Source: DASZRZ01 sp963732925 | GTDB lineage: Bacteria; Acidobacteriota; Terriglobia; Terriglobales; Acidobacteriaceae | DNA: 64,000 nt | Assembly: GCA_963732925.1 (NCBI GenBank) | Contig: CAVTBJ010000001.1 | Coordinates: 1-64,000 of the forward strand | Direction of reading: 5' to 3' | Part shown: positions 27,647 through 36,429 of the stretch, in pieces | Layout: every line of letters starts with the position of its first letter | Numbering within the stretch: position 1 is the stretch's first letter | Translations under genes and position numbers: made by a program | The notes under the pieces: generated by a model | What the model saw: the letters and a program-made list of their open reading frames with translations, nothing else | Database searches by the model: none | Told to the model about the DNA's origin: nothing

Positions 27647-28681
27647 TCAGATCTCCTGCTGCATAAGGGCGGCGAACGACTTCTGCGAATCCGGAACGGT
27701 ATCGGAATACCGGATGGCGGCCCAGTACTCTACGCTAAGGACACCGCGCGCCGGCAGCCAGCGATAGCACGGAGTATCGAATAATATGTGACGCTCCAGC
27801 ATCTCTCGCCGTGTCTCGGGAAATGGCGAGACTCCAAATTCCATTCCGCGGGTCACTTCCCGTCCGTTCCAGGGTGGCTGCTGGCGGCTCTGATACTCGT
27901 CCCAAATGCCGAGCCACGGGAAGTCTGCGCGATTCCATACATAACCGAAGGCCAGCTTGAGCGACGACGACCAGGCGACAAACCAACCCTTGTCCTCGCG
28001 CGGATTCAGGAGGTGGGCGGAGTATCCACCCGCGTGATCAGCGGGAGAGTAGACTTCAAGATTTTCGGGCTTTCCGCTGGAGCGGGGAGCGAACGGCCAG
28101 ACGAAATCGGTCTCCCCACCAAGCGACCGGGAGCGGCGAGCGGGCACCCGAAATTGAGCCAAACCTCGCTCCAGGAAAGGTGGACCCATGGTCACGTGCT
28201 GAGTCCAGGCGATGGGGCGGTCCAGCGGCGAAGGATTTTCCACGCGTTCTTCGATCAGAACCCTGCAACCGGTGAGCCGAAGGGTGCGCTGGAAGGTGAG
28301 TTGCGCAATGGGCATCACGCAGCGGGCAGACAGGCAGGCATCGGACGCCTCAAGTTCCCAGGCGATAATGTTGGCTTCGCCATGCGCGGTCATGCCCGCC
28401 GCGAGCTCATCGTCCGAGGGAGGGCCGAACATGTCGAGACAAAGGTTGTGGCCCATGATCCCGGAGAGGAGGTGGCTTTCGGGACCGTTCCCGTACTCTG
28501 GATGATCCGCGGGAGTGTAGGTTGTAGGCTCGATGGAGGGCCAGCGGGGAATCCAGAGCGGGCTGATGCCAGTTTTCTTGTCGAGAATCTCGGCGATGTG
28601 TCCGCCTTCGACAGTGACCGTGACTCTGATTTGATCATTCTGGATCTGAACGGCGCGGCGGTTGTGAAAGAGCAGTGTCAT
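27647..28681 (-). CDS. Galactose-mutarotase-superfamily protein
   Basis: A 344-aa cytoplasmic protein with the beta-sandwich character of aldose epimerases: ITVTVEGGHIAEI-like opening around residues 20-35, LTFQRTLRLTGCRVLIEERVENPSP, and TQHVTMGPPFLE with a candidate catalytic His. It is close to the group of epimerase-like proteins found in sugar-utilisation clusters. It could interconvert anomers or bind a deoxysugar. It is divergent from the TIM-barrel gene, and the 265-bp spacer holds a promoter and operator. Confidence 0.7.
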   Translation of the reverse strand: MTLLFHNRRAVQIQNDQIRVTVTVEGGHIAEILDKKTGISPLWIPRWPSIEPTTYTPADHPEYGNGPESHLLSGIMGHNLCLDMFGPPSDDELAAGMTAHGEANIIAWELEASDACLSARCVMPIAQLTFQRTLRLTGCRVLIEERVENPSPLDRPIAWTQHVTMGPPFLERGLAQFRVPARRSRSLGGETDFVWPFAPRSSGKPENLEVYSPADHAGGYSAHLLNPREDKGWFVAWSSSLKLAFGYVWNRADFPWLGIWDEYQSRQQPPWNGREVTRGMEFGVSPFPETRREMLERHILFDTPCYRWLPARGVLSVEYWAAIRYSDTVPDSQKSFAALMQQEI

Positions 28682-28857
28682 TTCTTCTGAAAAGTTTTGG
28701 AGAAGCGTTCTGCTGCGAGATGTTTTCGCACACGAGTGTAGGTACTGGAAGAGTGGGTGGCAATAGGAGTGCGAGTGGTGCCGCTTGCTGATGACGTGGC
28801 TGGCGGTTGGCAGGGCCGGAGTTGGTGGTGGACGGCGTGCCGGGCCGCGAACCGGCC

Positions 28858-28887
28858 TTGACAGTGCGATGGGACTTGCACTACGAT
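28858..28887 (+). promoter_or_regulatory. Sigma70-type promoter for the sugar-modifying trio
   Basis: A perfect -35 hexamer TTGACA (28858-28863) is followed after 18 bp by TACGAT (28882-28887, four of six -10 matches). The predicted start point near 28894 lies just before the operator at 28900, a layout typical for repression by a LacI protein. The first gene starts at 28947. Confidence 0.5.
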
Positions 28888-28899
28888 TCGGGCCCTCGC

Positions 28900-28918
28900 A
28901 TTGATACGTTTCATCAAT
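28900..28918. promoter_or_regulatory. LacI-type operator upstream of the TIM-barrel/oxidoreductase operon
   Basis: ATTGATACGTTTCATCAAT contains the same core TGATACGTTTCA as the site at 27594. It sits directly downstream of the predicted promoter and about 30 bp before the start codon at 28947, so a bound repressor would block transcription. It may also affect the divergent mutarotase-like gene. Confidence 0.6.
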
Positions 28919-28946
28919 GTTTTCAACTTCTTACACGGGGAGGTCC

Positions 28947-29993
28947 ATGCCGGAGACTCACAAGTATCCCGCACTTCACAATGCCATGTGGCCCGGTCTG
29001 GTGGGCAAAGGTCCGGGAGCGGAACCGCCCATCGGGCTGGACACCATGCTCGACCTCACCACCGCCGCCCGTGTGCAGGGGCAGCGATTCGAGGGCGTCG
29101 ATCTTTTTCCTTCCCTGCCGCATACGGATATCGATTCTGATGATGAAGACTTGAAGCGGCTTGCCGACAAGCTGTCGTCCCGCGGCCTGGTTGCCGGTTC
29201 GCTCGTGGCCCCGGTCTGGGAAGCCACGGGCGGCGGCTCCGCCATGGGCGACGAGCAATCCCGCAAGAGCTTTCTGTTGCAGGTTCGAAAGGCCTGCCGC
29301 ATCGGCCGCAAGCTTCGCCAACTGGGCGTACGGCCATACGGGATCATTCGAATCGACTCCGCGGCCGGTCCCGTGGAATGGGCCAAGGATGCGGAGCGGA
29401 ACACGAAGCGAATCGCTGAGACCTTCGGCGCGGCTTGCGACGTCGCCGAGGAGGAGGGAGAGCGCCTGGCGATGGAAGGGGAAATCTGCTGGGGCGGAAT
29501 GCACAGTTGGCGTCGCTGCCTGCAACTACTGGAAATGGTGAATCGGCCGAAGACACTCGGCTTCCAGGCGGACATGGCGCATACCATGCTGTTCACGATG
29601 GGATATAACGCTCCGGAGGACCGCCTGCTGCCGGAAAATTTTGACTGGTCGCAGAGCGATGTCCTGGCGGAGGCCTATCGCAAGATGGCGCGTCCGCTGC
29701 GTCCCTGGACTTTGGACTTCCACGTGGCGCAGAACGATGCAACGGTGAAAGGCTCAGGCAGCCATGATAAGACCGGGCGGCACTGTCTCCCGCTGGACGG
29801 CAACGGCAAACTCGACATCGTGCGCGATGCCGGTGCCTGGATGCGAGATGATAGCGGCCAGCCGACCCTGGCGTTGCAACATATCTGCTGGGATGGCTGC
29901 ATGTTTCCCAACGCGACCATGATGGATCCCAAGACTTGGGAAGACGTTCTGCGGGTCATGATCGCGGTTCGCAATGCTCACGGATGGGATTGA
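28947..29993 (+). CDS. Sugar phosphate isomerase/epimerase (xylose-isomerase-like TIM barrel)
   Basis: A 348-aa TIM-barrel protein. Candidate metal ligands are spread over the sequence as usual for the AP-endonuclease-2 fold: EGEICWGGMHSW, GFQADMAHTMLFT, WTLDFHVAQNDAT and a His in SHDKTGRHCLPLDG. Family members isomerise or epimerise keto-sugars and some cleave 3-keto-glycosides. The ATG at 28947 with GGGGAGG upstream is chosen over 28917. It starts a three-gene operon with the Gfo/Idh/MocA and DUF1080 genes. Confidence 0.82.
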   Translation: MPETHKYPALHNAMWPGLVGKGPGAEPPIGLDTMLDLTTAARVQGQRFEGVDLFPSLPHTDIDSDDEDLKRLADKLSSRGLVAGSLVAPVWEATGGGSAMGDEQSRKSFLLQVRKACRIGRKLRQLGVRPYGIIRIDSAAGPVEWAKDAERNTKRIAETFGAACDVAEEEGERLAMEGEICWGGMHSWRRCLQLLEMVNRPKTLGFQADMAHTMLFTMGYNAPEDRLLPENFDWSQSDVLAEAYRKMARPLRPWTLDFHVAQNDATVKGSGSHDKTGRHCLPLDGNGKLDIVRDAGAWMRDDSGQPTLALQHICWDGCMFPNATMMDPKTWEDVLRVMIAVRNAHGWD

Positions 29994-30014
29994 GCGCAGG
30001 AGATGGGATACGCC

Positions 30015-31184
30015 ATGAAGAAACTCAACATCGGGATGGTCGGAGGCGGGTTCATGGGCCGAATCCACTCCAATGCTTTTCTGCAGGTTAACAAATATTT
30101 TCAGGCGCCTTATCAGCCTGTCCTGAAAGCAACATGTGCCCGCAACGAAAAGAATGCCCGCGCTTTTGCGGACAACTGGGGCTATGAAGGCGTTGAGACC
30201 GACTGGCGAAGGCTGGTGGAGTCTCCTGAGATCGACCTGATCGATATTGCCAGTCCCAACGACACGCACGCGGAAATCGCAATTGCGGCAGCGCAGGCAG
30301 GAAAGATCGTAATGTGCGAAAAGCCGCTGGGACGCAATGCCGGGGAATCGGCGCGCATGGTGGAGGCGGTTCGCAAGGCCGGTGTGCCGAACATGGTCTG
30401 GTACAACTACCGCCGCGTCCCGGCGGTCACGCTGGCCAAGCAACTGATTGACGAGGGACGGCTGGGCAGGATCTTTCACTACCGCGCCAAGTTTCTGCAG
30501 GACTGGACGATTTCCAGCGACCTTCCCCAGGGAGGAGCTGCGTTGTGGAGAATCGATGCCGCCGTCGCCGGCAGCGGGGTGACCGGGGACCTGCTGTCTC
30601 ACGCCATCGACACGGCCATGTGGCTGAACGGCCCGATTTCCGAGCTTTCGGCCATGACGGAGACCTTCATCAAAAGCCGCAAGCACGTTCTCACCGGCAA
30701 GACCGAGCCGGTCAAAATCGACGATGCCAGCCTGTTTCTGGCACGCTTTGCCAATGGTTCGCTGGCGACCTTTGAAGCCACCCGATACGCCCGCGGCCAC
30801 AAGGCGCTGTATACGCTGGAAATCAATGGCGAGCATGCGTCGATTTTTTGGGACCTGCACGATCTGCATCGCCTTGAGTATTTCGATCACGGCGATGAGG
30901 GCATTTTGCGCGGCTGGCGCAGGATCCACGTGACCGATAGCGACCATCCTTACATGAAGCACTGGTGGGTTCCGGGCCTGCAGATTGGGTTCGAGCATAC
31001 GTTCATCCACCAGGTTGCGGATTTTCTCCAGGCATTGAACGACGGCAAGAAAGCAGAACCTGATTTTGCGGACGCGTTGCTGACCGACTATGTGACCGAT
31101 GCTGTTCTGGAGTCGGCCGCAAGCCGGAGCTGGACCAGAGTGGCGGTTGAGTCCAGCGCGTTGCTTGCGGGAGGATCACAATGA
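30015..31184 (+). CDS. Gfo/Idh/MocA family NAD(P)-dependent oxidoreductase
   Basis: A 389-aa sugar dehydrogenase-type protein. It has the Rossmann motif VGGGFMGRIHSNAF at the N-terminus, the family signature CEKPLGRN and a C-terminal alpha/beta domain with SGVTGDLLSHAIDTAMW, where the His is the likely catalytic residue. It probably oxidises a sugar or glycoside hydroxyl or reduces the keto form. ATG 30015 is preferred; 30003 is too close to the AGGAG. It overlaps the next gene by 4 bp (ATGA). Confidence 0.9.
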   Translation: MKKLNIGMVGGGFMGRIHSNAFLQVNKYFQAPYQPVLKATCARNEKNARAFADNWGYEGVETDWRRLVESPEIDLIDIASPNDTHAEIAIAAAQAGKIVMCEKPLGRNAGESARMVEAVRKAGVPNMVWYNYRRVPAVTLAKQLIDEGRLGRIFHYRAKFLQDWTISSDLPQGGAALWRIDAAVAGSGVTGDLLSHAIDTAMWLNGPISELSAMTETFIKSRKHVLTGKTEPVKIDDASLFLARFANGSLATFEATRYARGHKALYTLEINGEHASIFWDLHDLHRLEYFDHGDEGILRGWRRIHVTDSDHPYMKHWWVPGLQIGFEHTFIHQVADFLQALNDGKKAEPDFADALLTDYVTDAVLESAASRSWTRVAVESSALLAGGSQ

Positions 31185-32140
31185 AGTTGCTGGGGCGCAC
31201 CCGGCCCAATGCTCGAGCCGAGGCTGGATTGAAGCTGCGAGGGAACGGTCGGGCTATCATCGCTCATGTCGTCAGCGTGTTGGCCGTGGCAGCCTTTGCC
31301 GTGACGTTTGTTGGCTCCGCCGTACAACATTCTGCGGCGCAGCAGAGATCCGGAGCCCGAACGGGCAGGGGCCCCGGAGGCGGTTTTCGTCAGCCCGATC
31401 CTCTGGACTTCAACGATCACGAAGGCTGGACGCAATTGTTTGACGGCAAGACGCTGAAGAACTGGGACGGCAACCCGGAAGTGTGGCATGTGGAAGATGG
31501 TGTGATTGTAGGCGTATCGAGCCTGGAAAAGCCCTCCGGAACCACGAACCTGATCTATCGCGGCGGCCAGTTCAGTAACTTTGCCCTCAAGCTGGAAATC
31601 AAGCTGGAAGGAGAAGGGGCGAATGGAGGGATCCAGTTCCGCAGCGCAAACGTCCCTCCCGCGCCTCGCCGCCTTTCTGCGGATCAGCTCGCGCAAATGT
31701 CGGAAGAGCAGAAGCAGCGCCTGCAACAGGTGAACGAACTCCGGCAGAAGAATGCCAGGTGGAACATGAAGGGCTACCAGGCTGACATGGATGCCCGCAA
31801 CCGGTACAGCGGGCAGATTTACGAACAGGACTCTCCCCGCGGGATTATCGCGTGGCGCGGCCAGGTGGTGGAAACCGCCAAGGGAAAGAATCCCCGTCTG
31901 ATCGCCACGCTGGGGAATGCGGACGATCTGGCGGGATTCGTGAAGCCCGGCGAATGGAACCAGCTGGAAATTGTTGCCATGGGCAAGCAGGTCACGGTGA
32001 TCCTGAACGGACACATGATGGCCAGCCTGGTGGACAACGATCCAACGTATGCCCAAGCCAAGGGGCTGATCGGGCTGGAAATCGAAGGCGGAGGCAATTT
32101 GCGGATCCTGCACCGCAACATCTGGCTAAAGACCTTTTAG
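31181..32140 (+). CDS. Exported DUF1080 (3-keto-disaccharide hydrolase family) protein
   Basis: A 319-aa exported protein. A long N-terminus with a hydrophobic segment (VVSVLAVAAFAVTFVGSAV) precedes a Gly/Arg-rich linker and a concanavalin-like DUF1080 domain (GWTQLFDGKTLKNWDG, WHVEDGVIVG, GANGGIQFRS, GIIAWRG, EWNQLEIVAMGKQVTVILNG). Pfam names this family 3-keto-disaccharide hydrolase. An insert rich in Gln and Glu (about 165-195) lengthens one loop. GGGAGGA precedes the start. It is translationally coupled to the oxidoreductase gene. Confidence 0.85.
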   Translation: MKLLGRTRPNARAEAGLKLRGNGRAIIAHVVSVLAVAAFAVTFVGSAVQHSAAQQRSGARTGRGPGGGFRQPDPLDFNDHEGWTQLFDGKTLKNWDGNPEVWHVEDGVIVGVSSLEKPSGTTNLIYRGGQFSNFALKLEIKLEGEGANGGIQFRSANVPPAPRRLSADQLAQMSEEQKQRLQQVNELRQKNARWNMKGYQADMDARNRYSGQIYEQDSPRGIIAWRGQVVETAKGKNPRLIATLGNADDLAGFVKPGEWNQLEIVAMGKQVTVILNGHMMASLVDNDPTYAQAKGLIGLEIEGGGNLRILHRNIWLKTF

Positions 32141-32253
32141 GGAGAGCCGTAAGCCCTGTTGAATCGGTTACGCGGGAAGAGTAGTCGTTTCGGGGCTATG
32201 GGAGTTCACGAACCCTCATATATGATGAACTTAGAAGGTATTCCGGGCCTAAA

Positions 32254-33342
32254 ATGCCACGCTCTACGGGTGCACTCGCCGCCAAAAAGCCGACGATCAA
32301 GGAAGTCGCTTGCATGGCCAATGTGGCGGTGGGAACAGTTTCGAATGTAATCACCGGCTCGGTCCCCGTTAGCGAGGAACTGCAGCAACGAGTTCTGGCT
32401 GCCATACGGGAGCTGGACTATCACCCCAACCACATCGCTCGCAGCCTGAAGACCAGCCGGACCCGCACGCTGGGAATTATTGTTCCCGATCTGACGATTT
32501 CCTTTTACCCGCAGGTGATTCGCGGGGCAGAAACCGCGGCCCGGCAGCGGAAATATTCCCTGATCTCCGTGAATTCCTATGACAGCGCCGAGAGGCAAGC
32601 GGAACTGCTTTCCCTGATGCGCTCGGAGCGGGTGGAAGGAATTTTGCTGGTTGCCGCGGCCGCTCCGGCTCAAATCGCAGTCATCCTACGGGTTGTGGAA
32701 GCGGGAATTCCGGTTGTGTGTCTGGACCGCATTCCCGACAAGGTTCCGGTGGACGCCGTTTCCGTGGAAGACGCTGCCGCTGCACAGATGGGAGTGGAAC
32801 ACCTGATTGCCGCGGGAAATCGCCGCATCGCGGTCGTGACCGGACCGATGAGCCTGAAGAATGAGCGGGAACGTCTTCGCGGGTGCAAGCAGGCGCTTCG
32901 GCAAGCCGGGTTAACCCTGGAAAACGACATGATCTGGCACGGTGACCTCAATCGCGATCACGTGGCGGCGCTCTGCCGTGAGCGCCTATCAGATCCGGTT
33001 ACTCGCCCGGACGCCGTTTTCAGCACCAATGGCCAGACGGGATTGGGTGTTCTGCGGGGTCTTCGCGACTGCGGCCTGCGCACCCCGGAAGACATTCGTT
33101 TTGCGACCTTCGATGAGCTGGTGGTGGAGGACCTGTTTTCGCCTTCCATCACCACCGTGGTGCAGCCAGCCTATGATATCGGTTCCCGGGCGGCGGACAT
33201 TTTGCTCGCCCGCATTGAAAAGAAACAGCGCGGCAAGCCTCTACGAGTACGGCTGCCGGGTTGCCTGAACGTTCGCCTCTCCTCGCAGCGTGACCTCAGA
33301 AGTGCTGCCGCAAATTCCGCTACGATAGCTCCGGTTTCCTGA
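32254..33342 (+). CDS. LacI family transcriptional regulator
   Basis: A 362-aa repressor. The N-terminal helix-turn-helix (TIKEVACMANVAVGTVSNVI, residues 14-33) and hinge helix (RVLAAIRELDYHPNHIARSL) are typical. The C-terminal half is a type I periplasmic-binding-like sensor domain (TLGIIVPDLTISFYPQVIRG, FATFDELVVEDLFSPSITTV). It lies directly downstream of the sugar-modifying trio. The LacI-type operators at 12711, 27594 and 28900 are its likely targets; the inducer would be a sugar such as L-rhamnose, L-rhamnulose or a keto-sugar. No clear ribosome-binding site. Its end overlaps the convergent cfa gene by 23 bp. Confidence 0.93.
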   Translation: MPRSTGALAAKKPTIKEVACMANVAVGTVSNVITGSVPVSEELQQRVLAAIRELDYHPNHIARSLKTSRTRTLGIIVPDLTISFYPQVIRGAETAARQRKYSLISVNSYDSAERQAELLSLMRSERVEGILLVAAAAPAQIAVILRVVEAGIPVVCLDRIPDKVPVDAVSVEDAAAAQMGVEHLIAAGNRRIAVVTGPMSLKNERERLRGCKQALRQAGLTLENDMIWHGDLNRDHVAALCRERLSDPVTRPDAVFSTNGQTGLGVLRGLRDCGLRTPEDIRFATFDELVVEDLFSPSITTVVQPAYDIGSRAADILLARIEKKQRGKPLRVRLPGCLNVRLSSQRDLRSAAANSATIAPVS

Positions 33343-34675
33343 TTCCGGGTGGCCGGTGTGCGCCGACCGCATACCAGTCCTCCCGCGTAAGGGGAAGCGT
33401 GCTGTTCGCCTCAGCCGCAGGCTTGACCAGCAGCGTCTGGTAGAGGTTCAGCCTGCCATTTTCGAATTGCCGGGCGTATCCCGCCATGTAGAGGCGCCAT
33501 ATGCGGAATTTGACGTCGTCCGTGCAACGGCGAGCTTCCTCGGCGCGCGCTTCCAGGCGGCGCACCCACTGCCGCAGGCTCAGGGAATAGTGTTCCCTCA
33601 GGCTTTCCACGTCGCGCACTTCGAAGCCCGCGTTCTCGGCCGCGCGCAAGGTGGTACTGATGGGAACCAATTCGCCGTCGGGAAAGACATAGCGCGTGGC
33701 AAACGACGGCCCATGCTTCGAATTCTTTCCGGCGCGCGATCTGGCGATTCCGTGGTTCAGGAACACGCCGCCGGGGCGAAGATATCGCCAGGCATGCTGG
33801 AAATAGGCGGAAAGCAGGTCCTCGCCGACATGCTCGAACATTCCTACGCTGACCAGCTTGTCGTATCCTCCCGGCGAGTCCACATCACGGTAGTCACAGA
33901 CCTTCACCTCACAAAACGCCTGAAGGCCCGCCTGCTGGATTCTGGCGTTGGCGAATTCCGCCTGCGAGGGGCTCAAGGTGATGCCCAACGCATGAATGCC
34001 ATATCGCTCCGCGGCATGTATCACTAGGCCGCCCCATCCGCAACCGACGTCGAGCAAACGCTCGCCGGGCTGCAACCGGAGCTTCTTGCAGATAAGCTCC
34101 AGCTTGTTGAACTGCGCGCTCTCCAGATCTTCGTCGCGGTTGTGGAAATACGCGCAGGAATAAATCATTCTGCTATCCAGCCACAGGCGGTAGAACTCCA
34201 CGGGAAGATCGTAGTGGTACTGAATTGCGCGCTGATCGCGTTGTCGGGAGTGCACTGATCCTACCAGCGCAGGCGCGTGGTGCGGTGCCCTTGCGACGGC
34301 GGGTCGAGGGAGCCTGCGGAGCAGCAGTCCCAATTGCAGGAGTTCGGATGCTTTGCGCTGCCGCGTGAGGAGGTATTCCCCCAACTGCATGGCTTTGAAA
34401 ACGTCTCCCTCGATGTCGAAGTCGCCGTAGATGTAAGCTTCGCCGAGATTGAGCTCGTTAAGGCTCTGAAGCATCGCCCGCAGAGCTCCGGGATGGCGGA
34501 GCACCAGAGTGAACCCGGGGCGCTGGCCCCGTTCCCATAGCGTGCCGTCCCAAAGGCGAATCGCAAACTCTTCCTGGTCGAACCCGGCAAAGATTCGGTC
34601 CAGAAAACCCAGAGCAAGTCGAGTGTGGGACGAAAGGTCTTGAGAAGCGATGGGCCCTGCTGCATTGCGTGTCAT
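33320..34675 (-). CDS. cfa: Cyclopropane-fatty-acyl-phospholipid synthase
   Basis: Transfers a methylene group from S-adenosylmethionine to unsaturated acyl chains in membrane phospholipids, an adaptation to acid and stationary phase. It has the N-terminal lipid-binding part (LGEAYIYGDFDIEGDVF), the conserved IQYHYDLPVEFYRLWLD, SAM motif LLDVGCGWGG, the family motif SVGMFEHVG and a C-terminal WRLYMAGYARQFENGRLNLYQTLLVK. ATG 34675 is chosen over a frame extension to 34807 that looks non-coding. Confidence 0.93.
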   Translation of the reverse strand: MTRNAAGPIASQDLSSHTRLALGFLDRIFAGFDQEEFAIRLWDGTLWERGQRPGFTLVLRHPGALRAMLQSLNELNLGEAYIYGDFDIEGDVFKAMQLGEYLLTRQRKASELLQLGLLLRRLPRPAVARAPHHAPALVGSVHSRQRDQRAIQYHYDLPVEFYRLWLDSRMIYSCAYFHNRDEDLESAQFNKLELICKKLRLQPGERLLDVGCGWGGLVIHAAERYGIHALGITLSPSQAEFANARIQQAGLQAFCEVKVCDYRDVDSPGGYDKLVSVGMFEHVGEDLLSAYFQHAWRYLRPGGVFLNHGIARSRAGKNSKHGPSFATRYVFPDGELVPISTTLRAAENAGFEVRDVESLREHYSLSLRQWVRRLEARAEEARRCTDDVKFRIWRLYMAGYARQFENGRLNLYQTLLVKPAAEANSTLPLTREDWYAVGAHRPPGIRKPELS

Positions 34676-35078
34676 GTTGGCCTGCCTCGACTCATACGAT
34701 GGCGCATTTGGGCAGCGAAAGGCAATACCCTTACCAAAAAGGCTGCCCATCATCTCGCCTAAAGGCGGGCAGGCTGATGAAGTTTGGCAGGCTGCCGTAA
34801 GCGACATGCAAGCCGCGCACAGGTGTCACAACGCGAGGTGATTCGCGTCACCACTTTTGCATCATGCTGGAAGCGAGAATCGGCGTGCAGGCGCAGGGAT
34901 CGCCGGCAACTCATACGGCGTGCACCCGGGGGCCTCCCCCAAAGTCCAGCGGACAACGGGAAGACGATTGGCTGCAGCCCATGGAACGTTGATCGCCGCA
35001 ATAAAATCGCCTCACGATATAAATGCCCCACCCCGTGCAACGCCTGCCTGCGCGCCGGCATCGAATTGGGTGATCATG
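34676..35078. other. Intergenic region between cfa and the sigma factor gene
   Basis: This spacer of about 400 bp lies between divergent genes and must hold both promoters. No convincing hexamer pair, operator or small gene was found. Confidence 0.4.
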
Positions 35079-35118
35079 ATGAACGGGAAAAGCCAAACAT
35101 GAACGGGAAAAGCCAAAC
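35079..35118 (+). repeat. Exact 20-bp tandem duplication at the sigma factor start codon
   Basis: The 20 bases from ATG at 35079 are repeated exactly from 35099. The first copy makes a 7-codon frame MNGKSQT whose TGA overlaps the second ATG (ATGA). The second copy begins the sigma factor. The layout would couple translation of the two, or it is a recent slip or an assembly artefact. Confidence 0.75.
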
Positions 35119-35764
35119 GTCAAGAGTGGAGCAAAACCCAGCCGGCAATCGCCGCCTGAAATGTAGAGCGTCAGCTCCCGGGGAACGGGAAATTTTGCAG
35201 CAGGCCCAGGCGGGAGACGCGCGAGCCTTCGAGGTTCTTTACCGGCGTCACAAAGCCAGAGTCTACCGGCTCTGTCTCCGCATGGTGAAGAATGAAGCGC
35301 TGGCTGAAGATCTCACCCAGGAAACGTTCCTGCAGGTCTTCCGCAAACTGCACACCTTCCGTCAGGAGGCGGCATTCACCACCTGGCTGCATCGGGTGAC
35401 TTCCAACACGGTTTTCATGTACCTGCGGAAGCGGAGACTGCCGTCAATCTCCATCGAAGAACTGGAACAGCCGCAGTCCAATTCCAATGACGCATCGCCC
35501 TGCCGGGAACTGGGACGGGAGGATCCGGCGCTGCGCAGTTGTGTCGACCGGCTGACATTTCAGAATGCGTGGACGCAAATGCCGAACGGATACCGCACCG
35601 TACTTTCGCTTCACGATATTCTGGGATACAGGCATCCCGAGATCGCCAGCAGGCTGAAGTGTTCCGTCGGAAACAGCAAATCCCAGCTTCACAAGGCGCG
35701 GCTGCGGCTGCGCAGTTCGCTCCTACGGGAGCCACCCGCAACCCCGGAAAAGCTGGCTGCGTAG
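35099..35764 (+). CDS. ECF-type RNA polymerase sigma factor
   Basis: A 221-aa sigma70-family protein of extracytoplasmic-function type. Region 2 includes FEVLYRRHKARVYRLCLRMV, DLTQETFLQVFRKLHTFR and FTTWLHRVTSNTVFMYLRKR. Region 4 includes MPNGYRTVLSLHDILGYRHP and LKCSVGNSKSQLHKARLRLR. No anti-sigma gene follows. The ATG at 35099 is preferred, since upstream sequence in frame is not family-like. A mini-frame created by the tandem duplication overlaps the start. Confidence 0.9.
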   Translation: MNGKSQTSRVEQNPAGNRRLKCRASAPGEREILQQAQAGDARAFEVLYRRHKARVYRLCLRMVKNEALAEDLTQETFLQVFRKLHTFRQEAAFTTWLHRVTSNTVFMYLRKRRLPSISIEELEQPQSNSNDASPCRELGREDPALRSCVDRLTFQNAWTQMPNGYRTVLSLHDILGYRHPEIASRLKCSVGNSKSQLHKARLRLRSSLLREPPATPEKLAA

Positions 35765-35809
35765 GCGCCGGCCAGGGCGCGAATCCGGCGCTTTGAATCC
35801 GGCTGCGCT

Positions 35810-36010
35810 TTAGTCGCTTTCGGCCAGCAAATCCGGCAACGTGATCTTGTGTTTCCCCTGCTTGCGTTCCCGCGTGCTCTCGTGGCGGATTGCCGGGCGG
35901 GGCGATCCCAGGGTAGCCCGGGCGGCGGACTTGGCTGCCTTGACCGCGGTCAGCGGCTTCAGCTTCCGTTTCTTCTTGCGCGACTTACTCTTCTTGCGAT
36001 CCTGGGACAT
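35810..36010 (-). CDS. Small highly basic hypothetical protein
   Basis: A 66-aa protein from ATG 36010, beginning MSQDRKKSKSRKKKRKLKPL and rich in Lys and Arg, with a conserved-looking C-terminus (KHKITLPDLLAESD). It may bind nucleic acid or ribosomes. The frame extends to 36058, but the upstream part looks non-coding. It is convergent with the sigma factor gene. Confidence 0.5.
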   Translation of the reverse strand: MSQDRKKSKSRKKKRKLKPLTAVKAAKSAARATLGSPRPAIRHESTRERKQGKHKITLPDLLAESD

Positions 36011-36125
36011 AGGCTTTTCCCCGGGGACGGAGGCCTGACTGCAGCAAAAGCCATGCATCTTCTTTGTGCTTTCTGCAATAATAGCGCTGAGGCGCTTGCC
36101 GGCCTCGACCCATTTGACCAGGCCT

Positions 36126-36401
36126 ATGGAAGAGCACGATTTCTACGACGAGCGCCAGGAAAAGAAGATTGCCACCCTGAATTGTCCTCACTGCCGCCAG
36201 GCTGGGGACTACGAGTTGAACTGGGTGGTGCGAATGAAAAAACGGCAGCTTCCTCCGCGCGCCGATGAGCGCGACCGCGCCCGTTTCGCCAAGGCCAGGT
36301 CGTATATGGTCCGGCGGGATGACCAGGTTATGTGCAAGAACATGCGCTGCCGCAAGCGCTTCGAAGTTGCCGGCTTGCAGTCGGTCGCCTTCCTGGATTA
36401 G
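36126..36401 (+). CDS. Hypothetical zinc-ribbon-like protein
   Basis: A 91-aa protein with two cysteine pairs, CPHC near residue 20 and CKNMRC near 70, forming a probable zinc ribbon around a basic helical stretch (RADERDRARFAKARSYMVRRD). Function is unknown; nucleic-acid or protein binding is possible. ATG 36126 is chosen for the natural N-terminus; the in-frame 36066 start has less coding character. Confidence 0.62.
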   Translation: MEEHDFYDERQEKKIATLNCPHCRQAGDYELNWVVRMKKRQLPPRADERDRARFAKARSYMVRRDDQVMCKNMRCRKRFEVAGLQSVAFLD

Positions 36402-36429
36402 TACACAATCGTCCTTCCGTTGTGTGCTT

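Noticed and set aside
29754..31010. A 418-codon minus-strand open frame
   Set aside because: It is antisense to the TIM-barrel and Gfo/Idh/MocA genes, which carry family motifs along their length.
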